In this document: one piece after another, positions 1-11,135 of the stretch
Layout: each line of letters starts with the position of its first letter
Position numbering within the stretch: the first letter of the stretch is position 1
DNA from: Phaeosaccion multiseriatum
Taxonomy: Eukaryota > Ochrophyta, other classes
Assembly (NCBI GenBank): GCA_965112735.1
Contig: OZ218956.1
Coordinates: 2,666,001 to 2,730,000, forward strand
Length of the DNA stretch: 64,000 nt
Direction of reading: 5' to 3'
Made by a program: the position numbers and the translations under genes
Notes under the pieces: generated by a model
The model's database searches: none
What the model was told of the DNA's origin: nothing
Seen by the model: only the letters and a program-made list of their open reading frames with translations

Positions 1-86
1 AGCCACACATCTTCCTTCTGTTCTAGATGCCGCTCTTCCCTTCTTTCCCCCTTCCCCCTCCGCTCCCGTCCCCCCCTCTTGCTCAC

Positions 87-562
87 ACCCAGGTCCGCAA
101 CAAACAACCCCTCCTCCTCCTCATCCGCCACCCCCCCCCTCCTGCACTCTCCTCCGTCGCCTTCGCTCTTCCACTTACGTCAATCTCATTGTTAAGAAGC
201 GGACGCTCCTCGTCCGGCCCATTCCCTCCTGACTTCCGGCGATCTACCCACACCACCAGCGAATCCCCCCTGCTCCTACATCTGCTAAAACTGTTGCCGC
301 CAATGCTGCTGCTTCTGCTGCTGCTGCTGATCCCCCTCCCGGCCCCACACCAGCCCCCCCCTGAAGACGCCACGCTCCCCATCGCTCTACTCCTCTTGCC
401 ACTTCCGCTCCTCTGTGCTCCTGCTGCCCCCGCTCCTCCTGATGCTACTGCCCCCAACGAAGGTCCCACCACGAAGGCGGCGCAATGGATGGTGCTGCCC
501 CAAAGTAGAAAGCTGCAGCACGTCGCTACCCAAGTCAAGCGCCGAAGCACACGGGGCGCCAT
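87..562 (-). CDS. First exon of a putative plastid-targeted protein of unknown function (partial, runs off the left edge)
   Basis: An open frame starts at the ATG read from 562 down. Its first residues form a classic signal peptide: a basic start (MAPRVLRRL), a hydrophobic core (WVATCCSFLLW) and then CAAFVVGPS. A Phe directly after the predicted cleavage site is the known ASAFAP-like motif of bipartite plastid presequences in heterokont algae. The following Ser/Gly/Arg-rich, acid-poor stretch fits a transit peptide. The frame stays open to about 83, and a good donor (GTGAGC on the minus strand) lies at 86-81, so exon 1 probably ends at 87 and the gene continues outside the window. An upstream in-frame ATG at 634 is possible but would bury the signal peptide. 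The mature protein is not visible, so no function can be given. The targeting call is inference from the N-terminus alone. Confidence 0.5.
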
Positions 563-928
563 CCTAACAATAAGACCTGGTTGATTCAAGAAGAAGGGAG
601 GTGACCGTTGCAGTGCTCTCCGTGTGTGTGTCATGAACCCATTCGTTCGATCGATAGGTGGCAGTGACCCCGAACTTTCAGCTCATCTCCCTGGTTCAGG
701 GAGCAGGAAAGTCTCTCCTTCTAAAAAAAGGAATCCTATCTCTTCCTTCTCTCCCTTACACCTTCTCTTTCTTCCTCTCCTTCTCCTTCTCTCTGTCTCT
801 GTCATGGGTGCCGCTTGGCTGGTACTCTGACTCTTTTTGGGAGACCCAATGACCTTGTCCACTGGCGAGAGAGTGTAGCCAGAGGAGGAGAAGCAAGACG
901 ACCGAGAGGGAGAGGACCCAGCGGTATA
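563..928. promoter_or_regulatory. Divergent intergenic region between the plastid-type gene and BCS1
   Basis: About 365 bases separate two divergent start codons. The region has a CT-rich plus strand (about 735-800) and no recognisable gene. If BCS1 starts at the earlier in-frame ATG (815), the spacer shrinks to about 250 bases. No convincing TATA box is seen. Confidence 0.3.
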
Positions 929-3900
929 ATGCCTTCGGCACAGCCAAGCAATGGCTTACAGAGCGGGGGAGGAGTCCCCGATGTGTCTTCCACTAATGCG
1001 GACACCGCCGCATCCGTAGCTGCAGCAGGACAAGGATTTGGACCATCTGGAGGAGGAGGAGGAGGAGGAGGAGGAGTGGGACTGCTCGCTCAGATGGACT
1101 CAAACCCCTTCTTCACCGGAGGCTTGGGCCTTGCAGCCATGGGGGTGGCAGCTGGAGTGCTCAGGAGCGCCATGGGCGTCGGCACCGTGCTACTGCGGCG
1201 CCACCTCATGATGACTCTCGAGGTGACCAACAAAGACCCAAGGTAGGGGTAGTGTCGTAGAGTTGATTGGATACAGTTGTTGAGAGAAGTCAATACCCCG
1301 CTCTCGAAGGGCCCCTTCCCCACTCGCACTCGCTGGTGATGCTGTGACGTCAGCAACGTGCTCTCCCGTCTTGTCTTCCCTTCTCCTTCTTACCTCTCTC
1401 ACCCTCTTCTCTCCCCCTCTTCCTCTCCGCTGGTGCCGTTGTCACAACACAACTGGGGCACTAACAGTTTCCCTTGGGTGATGAACTGGCTCACCACACA
1501 AGGCCGCCGCTCGCAGCACTTGAGTGTGAGCACCCGCCTGGTCCAAGAAGCGGATGGAGCGAAGGTGTGTGAGGAAGGAAGGAAGAGAGGGAGGGAAGGC
1601 GCATAAGGAAGTACAAGATCCACCGTCTTCTCTCCTTGCTATTAGAGGGAAACGAGTTAACACCTGTCTAGAATAAAGCGTCACCTTACCTTCCTCCTCC
1701 CCTTTCCTCTCACCCTCCCTCAGGGGCTCCGCTTCGACATGGTGCCTGGGCCTGGCAAGCACCTCATCCCCTTCCGCAACAAGTGGTTCTGGGTGGACCG
1801 CGAGAGGCAGGTGAGTCAGTTTCCGTTGCAGCTACTGTAATTCGTACCGAAGTGTAAAACACACTCAGTGGTGACCCCCCCCCCCCCCCCCTCTCCTCCT
1901 CGGCACACGCACGTAGGTGACCAGTGTGACCCTCGAGAGCGGGGCGCCCTTCGAAAAGCTCGTGCTCACTACGCTCGGTAGAGACCCCTCTGTCTTCGAC
2001 GTCCTTTTGAGAGCGTCTAGAGATTTGGCGTTACAGAAAGACGCTGCGGACACGCTGCGTATCTACACCGCCTGGGGGGCCGACTGGAAGGTGTTTGGCC
2101 ACCCCCGGAAGAAGCGCATACTTTCTTCCGTGGTGCTCGACGACGGAGTGGCGGAGGAACTGCTTGACGACTTGCAGGAGTGGAGGGGGTCCAGCAGGTG
2201 GGGGTTGGTGTGTGTGTATGTGAGTGTGTGGTTACGAGGGAAAGAGAGAGGGACTGTAGATGGATCAGAGCATTGGAGGGAGGGCGCTGCTGCTGCCGCT
2301 GCTGCTGCTGCTAGTGGTGGTGGTGGTGGTGGTGGTGCTTCTCCAGTTTTCTACTGCGGCATGAGAAGAGAAGGACGAGTAGAGATGGCAGCACTGTAGG
2401 CACAGCAGCGTGGGCTTGTAAGAGTCTGTTCCCAGACCGACTCTATGGACCCACGTGCCCACAGCCTAGGCTTTCCTACTCATGGCCTCCTTCCTCTCAC
2501 TCTCTTCCCTCCTTCCCCTCTCCATCACCCCACCCACCCACCCACCCACCCACCCCCGGTCCGATGCTGCAGCTGGTATCACGAGCGAGGGGTGCCCTAC
2601 CGCAGGGGCTACCTCCTGCACGGCCCGCCAGGCAGCGGCAAGACCTCTTTCATTTACGCTCTTGCCGGCTCGCTCGACTACGACATTTGCGTGCTCAGCC
2701 TCAGGTAAAGTAGTGTGTGAGAGATTGTGCTGGAGAGCGAACTGGCTCGGTCCATCGTTTGTTTGTGAGTGAGTGAGTGAGTGAGTGAGTGAGTGAGTAA
2801 GTGAGGCAGTGACAGTTTGCTTCTTCCACTTCCACTTCCACTTTACACCTACTGTATTCATCGAGGGCCATGAAATTGAAAGTGTGGAACCTTTTTCATT
2901 CCCTTTGTTGTTGCTTGCCCTTTTGCTCCATCTTAGCGAGGACGGCATGAGCGACGATCGCCTCGCGCACTCGCTCAGCACTGCCCCGCAACGAAGTATC
3001 ATCCTGCTCGAGGACGTCGATGCGGCGTTTGTGAGTCGGGGGGCGAGTGGGGACTCGAGAAGCAGGGTAACCTTCAGTGGGTTGCTCAACACGCTGGATG
3101 GGGTGGCCTCGAGTGAGGAGCGAATCATATTCATGACCACCAACTTTGTGGAGCGGTTAGACCCAGCCTTGCTCCGGCCGGGGAGGGTGGATGTGAGCAT
3201 GCATCTGGGGGATGCCACGGAAAGTCAGGTGCGCAGACTGTTTCTGCAGTTCTACCCCCCTTCGAAGGAGGAGCAGCAGGCGGGGGAGGGGACGGAGGAG
3301 GAGGATGGGGCGGGGGAGAAGGAGGAGGAGGGGCAGCAGCAGCAGGAGGAGGAGGTGGTGGTGGAGGACGAGAAGTGGTCAGGGGAAGAGCGACTGCTTC
3401 TTGCCGAGGAATTTGCTCGAGCTTTCGACGCCCAGGAGGTAAGTGTTGTGTTTGGGTACAAGGCAAGACGAGGAGAATGCTTAGGTTTGGGGAGGGTGTG
3501 TTGCAGGGAGACTTGTCGGAGGGAGGAGGGAGTCTGTTTGGGACTAAAAGCAATCAACGTCGTCAGTCACCCACTCACTCACTCACCCACCCACCCACCC
3601 ACCCACCCACTCCACCCGCGACCACCACACAACAGACGCGGCCGAGCATGGCTGCGCTGCAAGGCTATCTGCTGCGTTTTAAGACACATCCAAAGAAGGC
3701 AGTGGCCGGGGCAAAGGCCTTCGCCGCCATTGAGGCCTCTGAGCGGAGGCTGAGGGACTCGCATGCGGCTCACAGGGAGGCGACGACTGCTGGTGCTGAG
3801 GGACGAAAGGGGGGGCACGTGGCGGGGGAGGATGGCGGGGGGGGCAAGGGAAAGCGAAGGATCACCGCGTACGAGCTGGATAAGATGATGTTTAACCCTC

Positions 3901-3929
3901 AGCCGGGTTCGGGCTTTGAGAAGCCGTAG
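929..3929 (+). CDS. BCS1: BCS1-type AAA ATPase, mitochondrial complex III assembly chaperone
   Basis: BCS1 is a mitochondrial inner-membrane AAA protein that translocates the folded Rieske iron-sulfur protein into complex III. Seven exons are read: 929-1242, 1468-1564, 1724-1810, 1917-2197, 2573-2704, 2937-3438 and 3636-3929. All junctions are GT-AG and the frame is continuous (1707 nt, 568 aa; the human protein is about 420). The N-terminal membrane segment ([20 protein letters not shown]) and the BCS1-N region ([21 protein letters not shown]) precede the AAA module. Walker [10 protein letters not shown] lies at about residue 277 and Walker B IILLEDVD at about 325. Then come [20 protein letters not shown] and a C-terminal helix. 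An acidic polyE/Q insertion interrupts the C-terminal lid, and the extra N-terminus is Gly-rich. An in-frame ATG at 815 is an alternative start. Low-complexity CACC and GTGA tracts fill the introns. Confidence 0.93.
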
Positions 3930-4854
3930 TGGGGAGTGTGGTTGGTTGGTGTGGTGTTGCCTCTTGCGGTTGCCCCCGCCCGGCCTCCCACCTGCGCAGT
4001 TGGTGTTGATTTGAAGGAGGAGGGGGGGGGGGTGTGCTCGACTTGGACTTGCGACGCAGCTACCCATAATTGCTGTGCTGTCAAAGGCCGACGCACACAC
4101 AAACTTTTGCTGCTTTTCGCTGCTTTCAGCCTCTTGTTTGGCTTCTCGCCCGTGAGTCTTGCGCCTCCCCCCCCCCCCTCCCGAACAGCACAAGGAGTGA
4201 AGGCGAATATCGCAAGAAAGGGGGTGAGTTCGCTTGTCCGTTCTTCGGGTGTGTGTGTCAAGTCCATGTAAGTGCAGCGGTGCGGTGTGGCGTGGAGCGG
4301 TGCCATGCGGACTGTGGTGACGACATGCTTGTGACATAATACACTCACTGGAGTGCAGGTGCGCGCGCGAGAGAGAGAGAGAGGGAGAGAGAGAGAGAGA
4401 GTGCACGCTTTCGCCTTACTCCACGGAGCAGCAGACACCCACAGGAGAGAGGGGGGGGGGGTGGCACCCAGCCGGGGAGGGTGACGTGAGTCCTGGTGGC
4501 GTTGGGTATACGATATTCGGCCTTGGAGACAGATGAGTTGGGTATGAGTCCCACTTGGGCCACAGGCACGCGCCACCCACCACTCGACCCACATTGGGCC
4601 ACAGGCACATACCAACCACGATGGACCCAGCGCTAGAGAGAGAGGAGGGAAGGGAAGGAATGAGACCTGCGGGGTGTGTCGACAGGAAGGAGGCAAGGGC
4701 GTACCGGGGGGGGGAAGACGAGGTGCCGAGTGGGAGTGGTTCAATGCAATTCACAAGCGTGCCCGTCAAAGAAAGAAGGCCGCGGCGATGTGCCGAATCA
4801 AAGCTTGCTTATTTGTTCCATGCCCACGAGAGGTGCATGGAGGGAGAGAGAGGA

Positions 4855-4908
<54 letters not shown>

Positions 4909-5183
4909 CAGGCGCATGCGAAGGCACACCCAAAGCAAACGGACGGAGAATGCCGGAGGAAGTGAGGTGGGCAAGGGGGCCAGCTCAGAGCCGGCCAGGT
5001 CGACAGGGCCAAGTGACCGATGATTGATGCCCCGCCTTGAGGGCTCAAGGGACAAGTGCTGCCTTTGCCCCTGCGCCTGCCCCATGCAGCACCAAGAGTC
5101 GTTGCGTTGTGGGCCGCAACACGCACACGTACGAACACACACACGCACACACATACAATACACTAGGACACATAAATACACAT

Positions 5184-5214
<31 letters not shown>

Positions 5215-5395
5215 CATACATACATACATATATACATACATACATACATACATACATACATACATACATACATACATACATACATACATACATACATACA
5301 TACATACATGCATACATACATACACACGCACAAACACACCCCGGTCGCAATAGTGAGGTCAAGTAGTAAATGAAATTGAAAAAAAACAAAAAATC
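3930..5395. repeat. Convergent intergenic region with GA and CATA microsatellites
   Basis: This lies between the 3' ends of BCS1 and NLE1 and contains no gene I can support. GA-rich tracts occur at about 4367-4400 and 4857-4906. A long (CATA)n array with a few TATA interruptions covers about 5178-5322. The open frames on both strands here (such as YVCM or SLSL repeats) are simply translated microsatellite. Confidence 0.7.
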
Positions 5396-8300
5396 TTAGT
5401 GCTTCCATATCTTGATGGTGCGGTCCTTGCTACCCGAGGCCACCGCGGTGCCGTTCGGGGCCCAATCGAGTGCATATACTTCATCGGCATGACCGGGGAG
5501 TGTAGCAACTGCCCTCTTGGGATTCTTTAGCTCCCATAGCTTGACCGTGCTGTCCTTGCTTGCAGACACAAGCATACGGGAGTCGGAAGCCCAGGCTACG
5601 CGGTAAACGGCACCAACGTGACCAGTGAGGGTGGTTGTGAACTTGCCTGTCCGGCCGTCCCATACCTTTGGAAGAGGAGGAGGGGAGGGGGGGGGGAGGA
5701 GAGAGGATGGAGGGGAGGGAAGGGGAGGGAGGCTTGAAATGAGAACTGTCCAAGCCAGACAAGACAGGCAGACAGAGAGACAGACAGGCAGACAGGCAGA
5801 CAGGCAGACAGAGTTGAAGACGGAGGAATACCGCACCCGTTCCTTCCCTTACCTTGACCTTCTTGTCAAAGGAGGCGGAGGCGATGTGCCTCCCGTCGGG
5901 GCTGAAGGCAATGTGATTGACGAGCTGCTGGTGTCCGGTCATGCGAGCTATGGGCTTCTTGTCCTCTGCGGGGCTCCATAGGAAGAGAGTGAAGTCGTCT
6001 GACCCCTGTTTGGTTGGTTGGTTGGTTGATTGATTGGTTGGTTGGTTGGTTGGTTGGTTCATTAGTTGGTTGATTGATTGATTGAGTGTTCGTTGTTAGC
6101 GATGGGTGGTGGTGGAAGTGGCGGTGGAGTTTGATATGACACCAGTAGAGAAGCAGAATCACACACTCACTTACTCCCACTCAACCACCCCACTCCACTC
6201 ACTTCCACGCACTCACCCACTCACCCACCTACCCACCTACCCCACTCCCCTCCCCTCACTCACTCACCGACACGAGCCGCTCTGGCTCCCCTGCCCTTTT
6301 CTCTTGATACCTCTCCTTGGCCGCCTCACTCGCCTCCTCCGCCGAGCCAAAGGCCTTCTTCCCCGTGTGGTCAAAGGCTCCGGTGCGTAGGGCAGCGTCG
6401 GTGGACAGGGCAAGGCTGTTGACACGGTGGCCGTGCCCGGTGAGAGTGCGTACTAAGATACCGAATTTGTTGCCTTCACCGTGGAGTGACCACACCTGCC
6501 AGAGGAGAGGAGGGAGGGAGGGAGGGAGGGAGGAGAGGAGTAAGAGGAAGGAAGTGAGGGAGTGGGGAGGAATAGAGCAAGAAAGCGGGCTCAAGCACCA
6601 TTCAGTCTCGGGTAAGTGTAAGGAAGTGAGGGAGTGGGGAGGAAGGGAGCAAGAAAGCGGGCTCAAGCACCAATCAGTCTCTGCTACACGTAACGCTCCA
6701 TGGTCAATGCCCTCTATTGTGTTGTCCCCACCCCCCTGCCCCTCCCTCCCTCCCTCCCTCCCTCACTCACTCCCTTCCCTCCATCCCTCCCTCCCTCCCT
6801 CCCTCCCTCCCTCCCTCCCTCCCTCCGTGCCCCCCCCCTCACCTTGATGGTTCTATCCCTGGAGCCACTGTAGAGCAATCCCTCCCCCCCCCACTGGATA
6901 CACTCCACAGAGTCCGCGTGACCACTCAGCGACACCAAGCAGCTCCCAGTACGCACATTCCAAATCTATGGGTTATGGGTGTTAGGACAGTCGGGGGGTC
7001 GGTGTCAGGACAGTGAGTGGGTGGATGTCAGGACAGTACGTAGAGTTGCCCACCCATCCGAGGCCCAGCGAACTCGAAGTGCCATCTCTTGCCATCTCCT
7101 GCCATCTCTCACCTTGACGAGAGAGTCTTTGGAGGAGCTTGCAAGCCTCTCACATCCCGCGTTAGAGTGCAGTGGCTCCCATGACAAGGCCGTGATGTGC
7201 TGCTTGTGCGCCACGATCGATCGACCGATCTGGCGAGGCGTCGGGAGGGGAAGGAGGAGGAGGAGGAGGAGGAGGAGGAGGAGGAGGAGGAGGAGGAGGA
7301 GGAGGGGGAGGAAGAGGGTCCATAAACTGCCATCCCATCGCAGTCATCCATCTGGCGCCGGCTGACTCACCTGCTGTCCGGTCAGAGGATCCCAGATGAT
7401 GATGACTCCCTTCTTGTCGGCAGAAGCGAATCGCCTGCACAGGAGACAGCAAGCAGGAGGAGCAGCAGCAACAGCAACACCAATAGGAGAGAGACAAGGG
7501 AGAAGAAGGAAGAGGGAGAAGAGTAGGGGGAGGGGTGGTGGAGGGGGGTGTATGCGTCGCGGGTGAGCAGGAAATTTGGCATACACATTTGTGGAGACGG
7601 TGTGAGTCTCCTTCATCAATTTCGCACCGCTACGCGAGCCCTGTTCTCCCTCTTCTCGCTACCCCCTACTCCTCTTACCGCCACCACATCCCCTCCCCTC
7701 CCCTCCCCTCCCCTCCCCTCCCCTTTCCCTCCCCCCCGCTCCGCTCCTATCCTCTCCCTCCCTCGCTCCCCAACTCACTCACAATCCATCCGGACTCCAT
7801 GCTGTACACAGTACATGATCCCTGTGCCCGGTGCAAGTGAACTTGGGCAAACTGAGGTTGACATCCCAGAAGCGGACGGTGAAGTCACCACCTCCGGAAG
7901 CGAGAGAGGCCCCGTCCGGGCTATAGGAGAGGTGCAGAATTGCTTCCGTGTGCCCCGGCATAGTGTCCGTGCAGCGGGTCACCGGTCGGACTCGGAACAC
8001 CGCCTTGTTCGTGCGTTTGGGGTAAGGTTACGTCAGGTTAGGTTTGGTATTGTTAGATTAGGCTAGGATTTTGTTGGGGAGGGAGAGAGAAAAAGGGGGG
8101 GGGGGGGGGCGAGGAGGAGGGAGAAATGGCACACTTGCCCCGCTCCATAACTCACCAGCGGCTGGTACTCGAGGCTTAACACCTTCTCTGTGGACACTCC
8201 CTGCTCCTCCAGCGACTTTCTGAGCGTGTTCATGACCTCCTGCTCGTTGACGAAAAAGGAGTAGGGGGTGCGCTCCTCCGTTTGCATGAGGGCATTGAGC

Positions 8301-9031
8301 ACCTCTTCCAGCTGGCGAGGGTGATGGTGATACGTAGGGCACAGTGGGGAGGACGGAGGAAGGACAGAGGAAGGGCGGGAGGGTTGAGGCCACAGCCCAG
8401 AGCCAGAGGAGACTCCTGGATGCAGACAACTTTCCCCCCTTCTCTCTCTCTCTCCCTCTCTCCTTTAATACCGATGTATGTACCACGTCGCTCTCTGAGC
8501 TTTTGAGGTGGTGGGAGGGGGCGGCATGCGCTCTCCTGTGCCTACCTGCGCGGGCGTGCTCCCTGTAGGTATATCAATTTGAGGACCTGAAGCCTCTCCC
8601 TGCGTGTTAGTGAACTGGACAATCATGGAGCCGGGAAAGCCGTCTCCTTCTCCGTCGTCATCGCTACCGTCCCCGCTGGCTCCGACAGTCTCGTCCTCAG
8701 CGGGAGGCACCTGGGAATACAGAGTGTGTGAAGGTTGTTTGGTAGAGAGGGGTCAGGAAGGGGACGATGGAGGGAGAGGTCATCACGGAGCCTCACTCCC
8801 ACGGTCAATTGACAACGCTTGTGTAGGCAAGGGCAAGAGGGAGGGAAGGAGAGAGAGAAAAAGAGACGAAGACAGGAGGGCGTACAACAGAGAGCACCAC
8901 AGGAGGACAAAGCCACTAGAGGAGGACAACACCTTTGGGAGGGAGAGAGGGAGAGAGTTTGGCCCGAAGCTACACCAAGACATCACCTTCGAGAGGACTC
9001 CCTCTGTCCGAGGTCGCTTGAACGTGGCCAT
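5396..9031 (-). CDS. NLE1: Notchless homolog, WD40 ribosome-biogenesis factor
   Basis: NLE1/Rsa4 binds pre-60S ribosomes and is the substrate through which the Rea1/Midasin AAA machine remodels them. Ten exons are read on the minus strand: 8987-9031, 8546-8710, 8156-8311, 7783-8003, 7371-7434, 7113-7229, 6843-6965, 6268-6495, 5853-6005 and 5396-5665 (513 aa; the human protein is 485). An NLE domain at about residues 35-125 (IVQFTNTQGE, FFVNEQEVMNTLRKSLEEQG, VFRVRPVTRCT) is followed by eight WD-type repeats, for example GHTEAILHLSYSPDG, SWEPLHSN, GSDDFTLFLWSPAEDKKP and a final GSKDRTIKIWKH. These phrases match the family closely from end to end. The first exon is only 15 codons and is assigned by frame and splice signals. 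Introns carry GGTT, GGA and CCCT repeats. It shares a divergent promoter region with the DUF1445 gene. Confidence 0.95.
6007..6090. repeat. GGTT/GATT tetranucleotide tract in an NLE1 intron
   Basis: A run of GGTT and GATT units lies just downstream of the acceptor that begins NLE1 exon 9. On the coding strand it reads as an AACC-rich polypyrimidine-poor tract placed directly before the splice site. Confidence 0.7.
7243..7308. repeat. GGA trinucleotide tract in an NLE1 intron
   Basis: About twenty GGA units on the plus strand (TCC on the coding strand) sit immediately upstream of NLE1 exon 6. They could supply the polypyrimidine tract for that acceptor. Confidence 0.75.
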
Positions 9032-9434
9032 GGCTACCGTCGAGACAGTGAAAGCAAGGCCCCAAGCTCTGCCACCCCCTCACCCTGTACAGGAGTATGA
9101 GGAGGATACGACTATTTCCCTCGCTCGTTCTGTCTGCTTATAAAGATGGGTGAAGATGCTTGACACAAGGGCCGTGAAAAATCAGGCACCATCAAGTGCC
9201 ATCGGGTAATAGTAACACTTCTCGGGGGGGGAGGGGAGGGGAAATAGGAAATAATGAAGATTTTCTTCGCCCCCCCCCCCCTTCTCTTTAGGGTTTTGAC
9301 TGCTTCTGCCACACGTCCTAATTTGCTGCTTCCAAAAAAATAGAGAAAAAAAAGAGGGGAAGGCTCTCCGTTGTCTTTGTCCACAAAGATCTTTCTCTCG
9401 ATGAGAAACGCAGTAGAGAGGAAAGCAGAGGGGT
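9032..9434. promoter_or_regulatory. Divergent promoter region NLE1 / DUF1445 gene
   Basis: About 400 bases lie between two divergent start codons. A TATAAA is present at 9139-9144 on the plus strand. A polypyrimidine-AG (ending 9463) lies just inside the DUF1445 frame, so part of this spacer could be an unrecognised 5' exon or leader intron. No other element is recognised. Confidence 0.3.
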
Positions 9435-10807
9435 GTGATGGAAGCTGACGCTGTCTCTCCACAGGAGTTCCGACTCTCCTGCCGAAACCAGATCTTCACG
9501 GGCCAGACGAGTGGCATATGCCCCGGCTTTGCGCAATACAATCTTGTCATTCTGCCCAGGAGGTTTGCCAGCGCCTTTAAGCGCTTTTGCGAGTCCAACC
9601 CGAAGTCCTGCCCCCTGCTTGAGGTACTGGACGGCGATCCCTTCACACGCTTGGTAGCGGACCGAGCAGGTGTGTGGGAAGAAAAGAACAGGAGGAGGGG
9701 GCGAGGGGGAGGCAGACCAGGAGGTAGTTGCTTCCCCGCCTCTCCAGCATCTCTCGATGATGTGGATTGATCGTCACTCGGTCGGGTCGGCCTCTTCGTG
9801 TCTCTCTCTGTTACGCTCTCTCTCTCATCTCTCCCTCTCTCCTTTCTCTCTCTCTCATCTCTCCCTCTCATCTCTCTCTCTCTCTCTCTCTCTCGCTCTC
9901 CCCTCTCTCCCTCCCTCTCTCCCTCCCTCTCTCTCTCCTGTGTTTTACCCCTGAACTCATCGCTCACTTAGACATTCGAAGCGACTTCCCGGCCTACCAA
10001 GTCTATCGCTATGGCGTACCTTGTGAGCGCACCAATGACATACAGAGTCTGTGGGAGGAAGCCAGTAGCAGCAGCACACGAGGAGAACGACGGCAGCAGC
10101 GGCAGCAGCAGCAGGAGCAGCAGCAGCAGGAGCAGCAGCAGCCGCGGCATGAGGAGGAGGGCGGAGGCGGAAAGGAAGATGAGGAGGAGGAAGGAGAAGA
10201 AGAAGTAGGTCTGGTGGGCTTTCTTCTGGGCTGCAGCTTCAGCTTCGAAGAGGCCCTTGAGAAGGAGGATCTGTCCGTGCGCCACTGCGAGCAAGGCGTC
10301 AACGTGCCCATGTTCAAGACAAATATTGCCTGCAGCCCCGTGCCCCCCCACTTTGAGGGAAACATGGTGGTTTCCATGCGTCCTTACCTTCCAAGTCAGG
10401 TGCAGCGGGTCATTCAAGTCACCGAGAGGTTTCCGAGGGTGCATGGCGGACCAGTTCATGTAGGGCCAGCGAGTGCCATCGGTATTGCCGACGTCAGCAA
10501 GCCTGACTACGGAGATGCGGTGACGATGCAGGAGGGAGAGGTGGGTGTGTATTGGGCGTGCGGAGTGACGCCCCAGGCGGTGCTGCTCGGCAATCGGGAC
10601 ATTCCACTGTGCGTGACGCACGCCCCGGGACACATGCTCGTGGGAGACGTGCTCAATGAGGAGTTGGCCGGACTACCAACGCCTCCCGTGGCAGACTCAC
10701 GTTCAGGCTCAGGCTCAGGCTCAGACGAGGCAACAGTTGGCGATACGTTGGCAGTAGATGCGTCATCTCCAGCAGGCGGTGGCGGCGATGGCAGCAGGCG
10801 CTCTTGA
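9435..10807 (+). CDS. DUF1445 / D-glutamate cyclase-type putative hydro-lyase with a polyQ/E insertion
   Basis: This belongs to the UPF0317/DUF1445 family, also present in vertebrate mitochondrial D-glutamate cyclase, which converts D-glutamate to 5-oxo-D-proline. Two exons, 9435-9669 and 9972-10807, are joined through ALA-Asp (DRA|DIRSDFPAYQVYRYG), giving 356 aa. Family signatures run in order: SGICPGFAQYNLVILP, SNPKSCPLLEV, LLGCSFSFEEAL, VNVPMFKTNI, VVSMRPY, VHGGPVHVG, KPDYGD, WACGVTPQAVLL and THAPGHMLV. A Gln/Glu-rich insertion of about 50 residues, encoded by CAG/GAG repeats (about 10050-10205), sits between the DIRS segment and the CSFSFEE motif. The C-terminus is Ser/Gly-rich. The start is uncertain: 9435 and 9438 are adjacent ATGs, but CTCTCCACAG ending at 9463 looks like a splice acceptor, so an upstream exon is possible. 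Product identity is strong; the precise reaction is inferred. Confidence 0.9.
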
Positions 10808-11135
10808 CAGCGTGGATAAAAAAATGGACTGGTTGGTTCGAGTTGTCTGAGCATTGGTTACCGGTACCTTCAACTACCGCGGACGAATCCTTTTATCTTC
10901 CTCATACCCCTCTGCGCGCCGTAGCAGGCCAGAGCGAGTCTGGGCGTGTGCATCAATTAATTAATAAAAAAAAACATCACACCACGGAAGAAAGAAGGAA
11001 AGGAAACGGTGGGAAAGTGGAGGTAGGGTACTTGTGCGTCGAGCGACGATGCCCTGGCTACATGAGATGAGGCGGCGGAGGAGAGACGAGAAGAGAGAAG
11101 AAAGACAAAACAGAGCTAGCGAACCAGCAGCATGT
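10808..11135. other. Convergent intergenic spacer
   Basis: This lies between the stop codons of the DUF1445 gene and eL34. An AATAAA-like stretch (TTAATTAATAAAAAAAAA) at about 10955-10973 could act as a polyadenylation region for the plus-strand gene. Nothing else is recognised. Confidence 0.4.

Noticed and set aside
5000-5400. CATA/CA repeat arrays considered as a CRISPR-like or centromeric array
   Set aside because: A simple tetranucleotide microsatellite without spacers; CRISPR is not expected in a nuclear genome.
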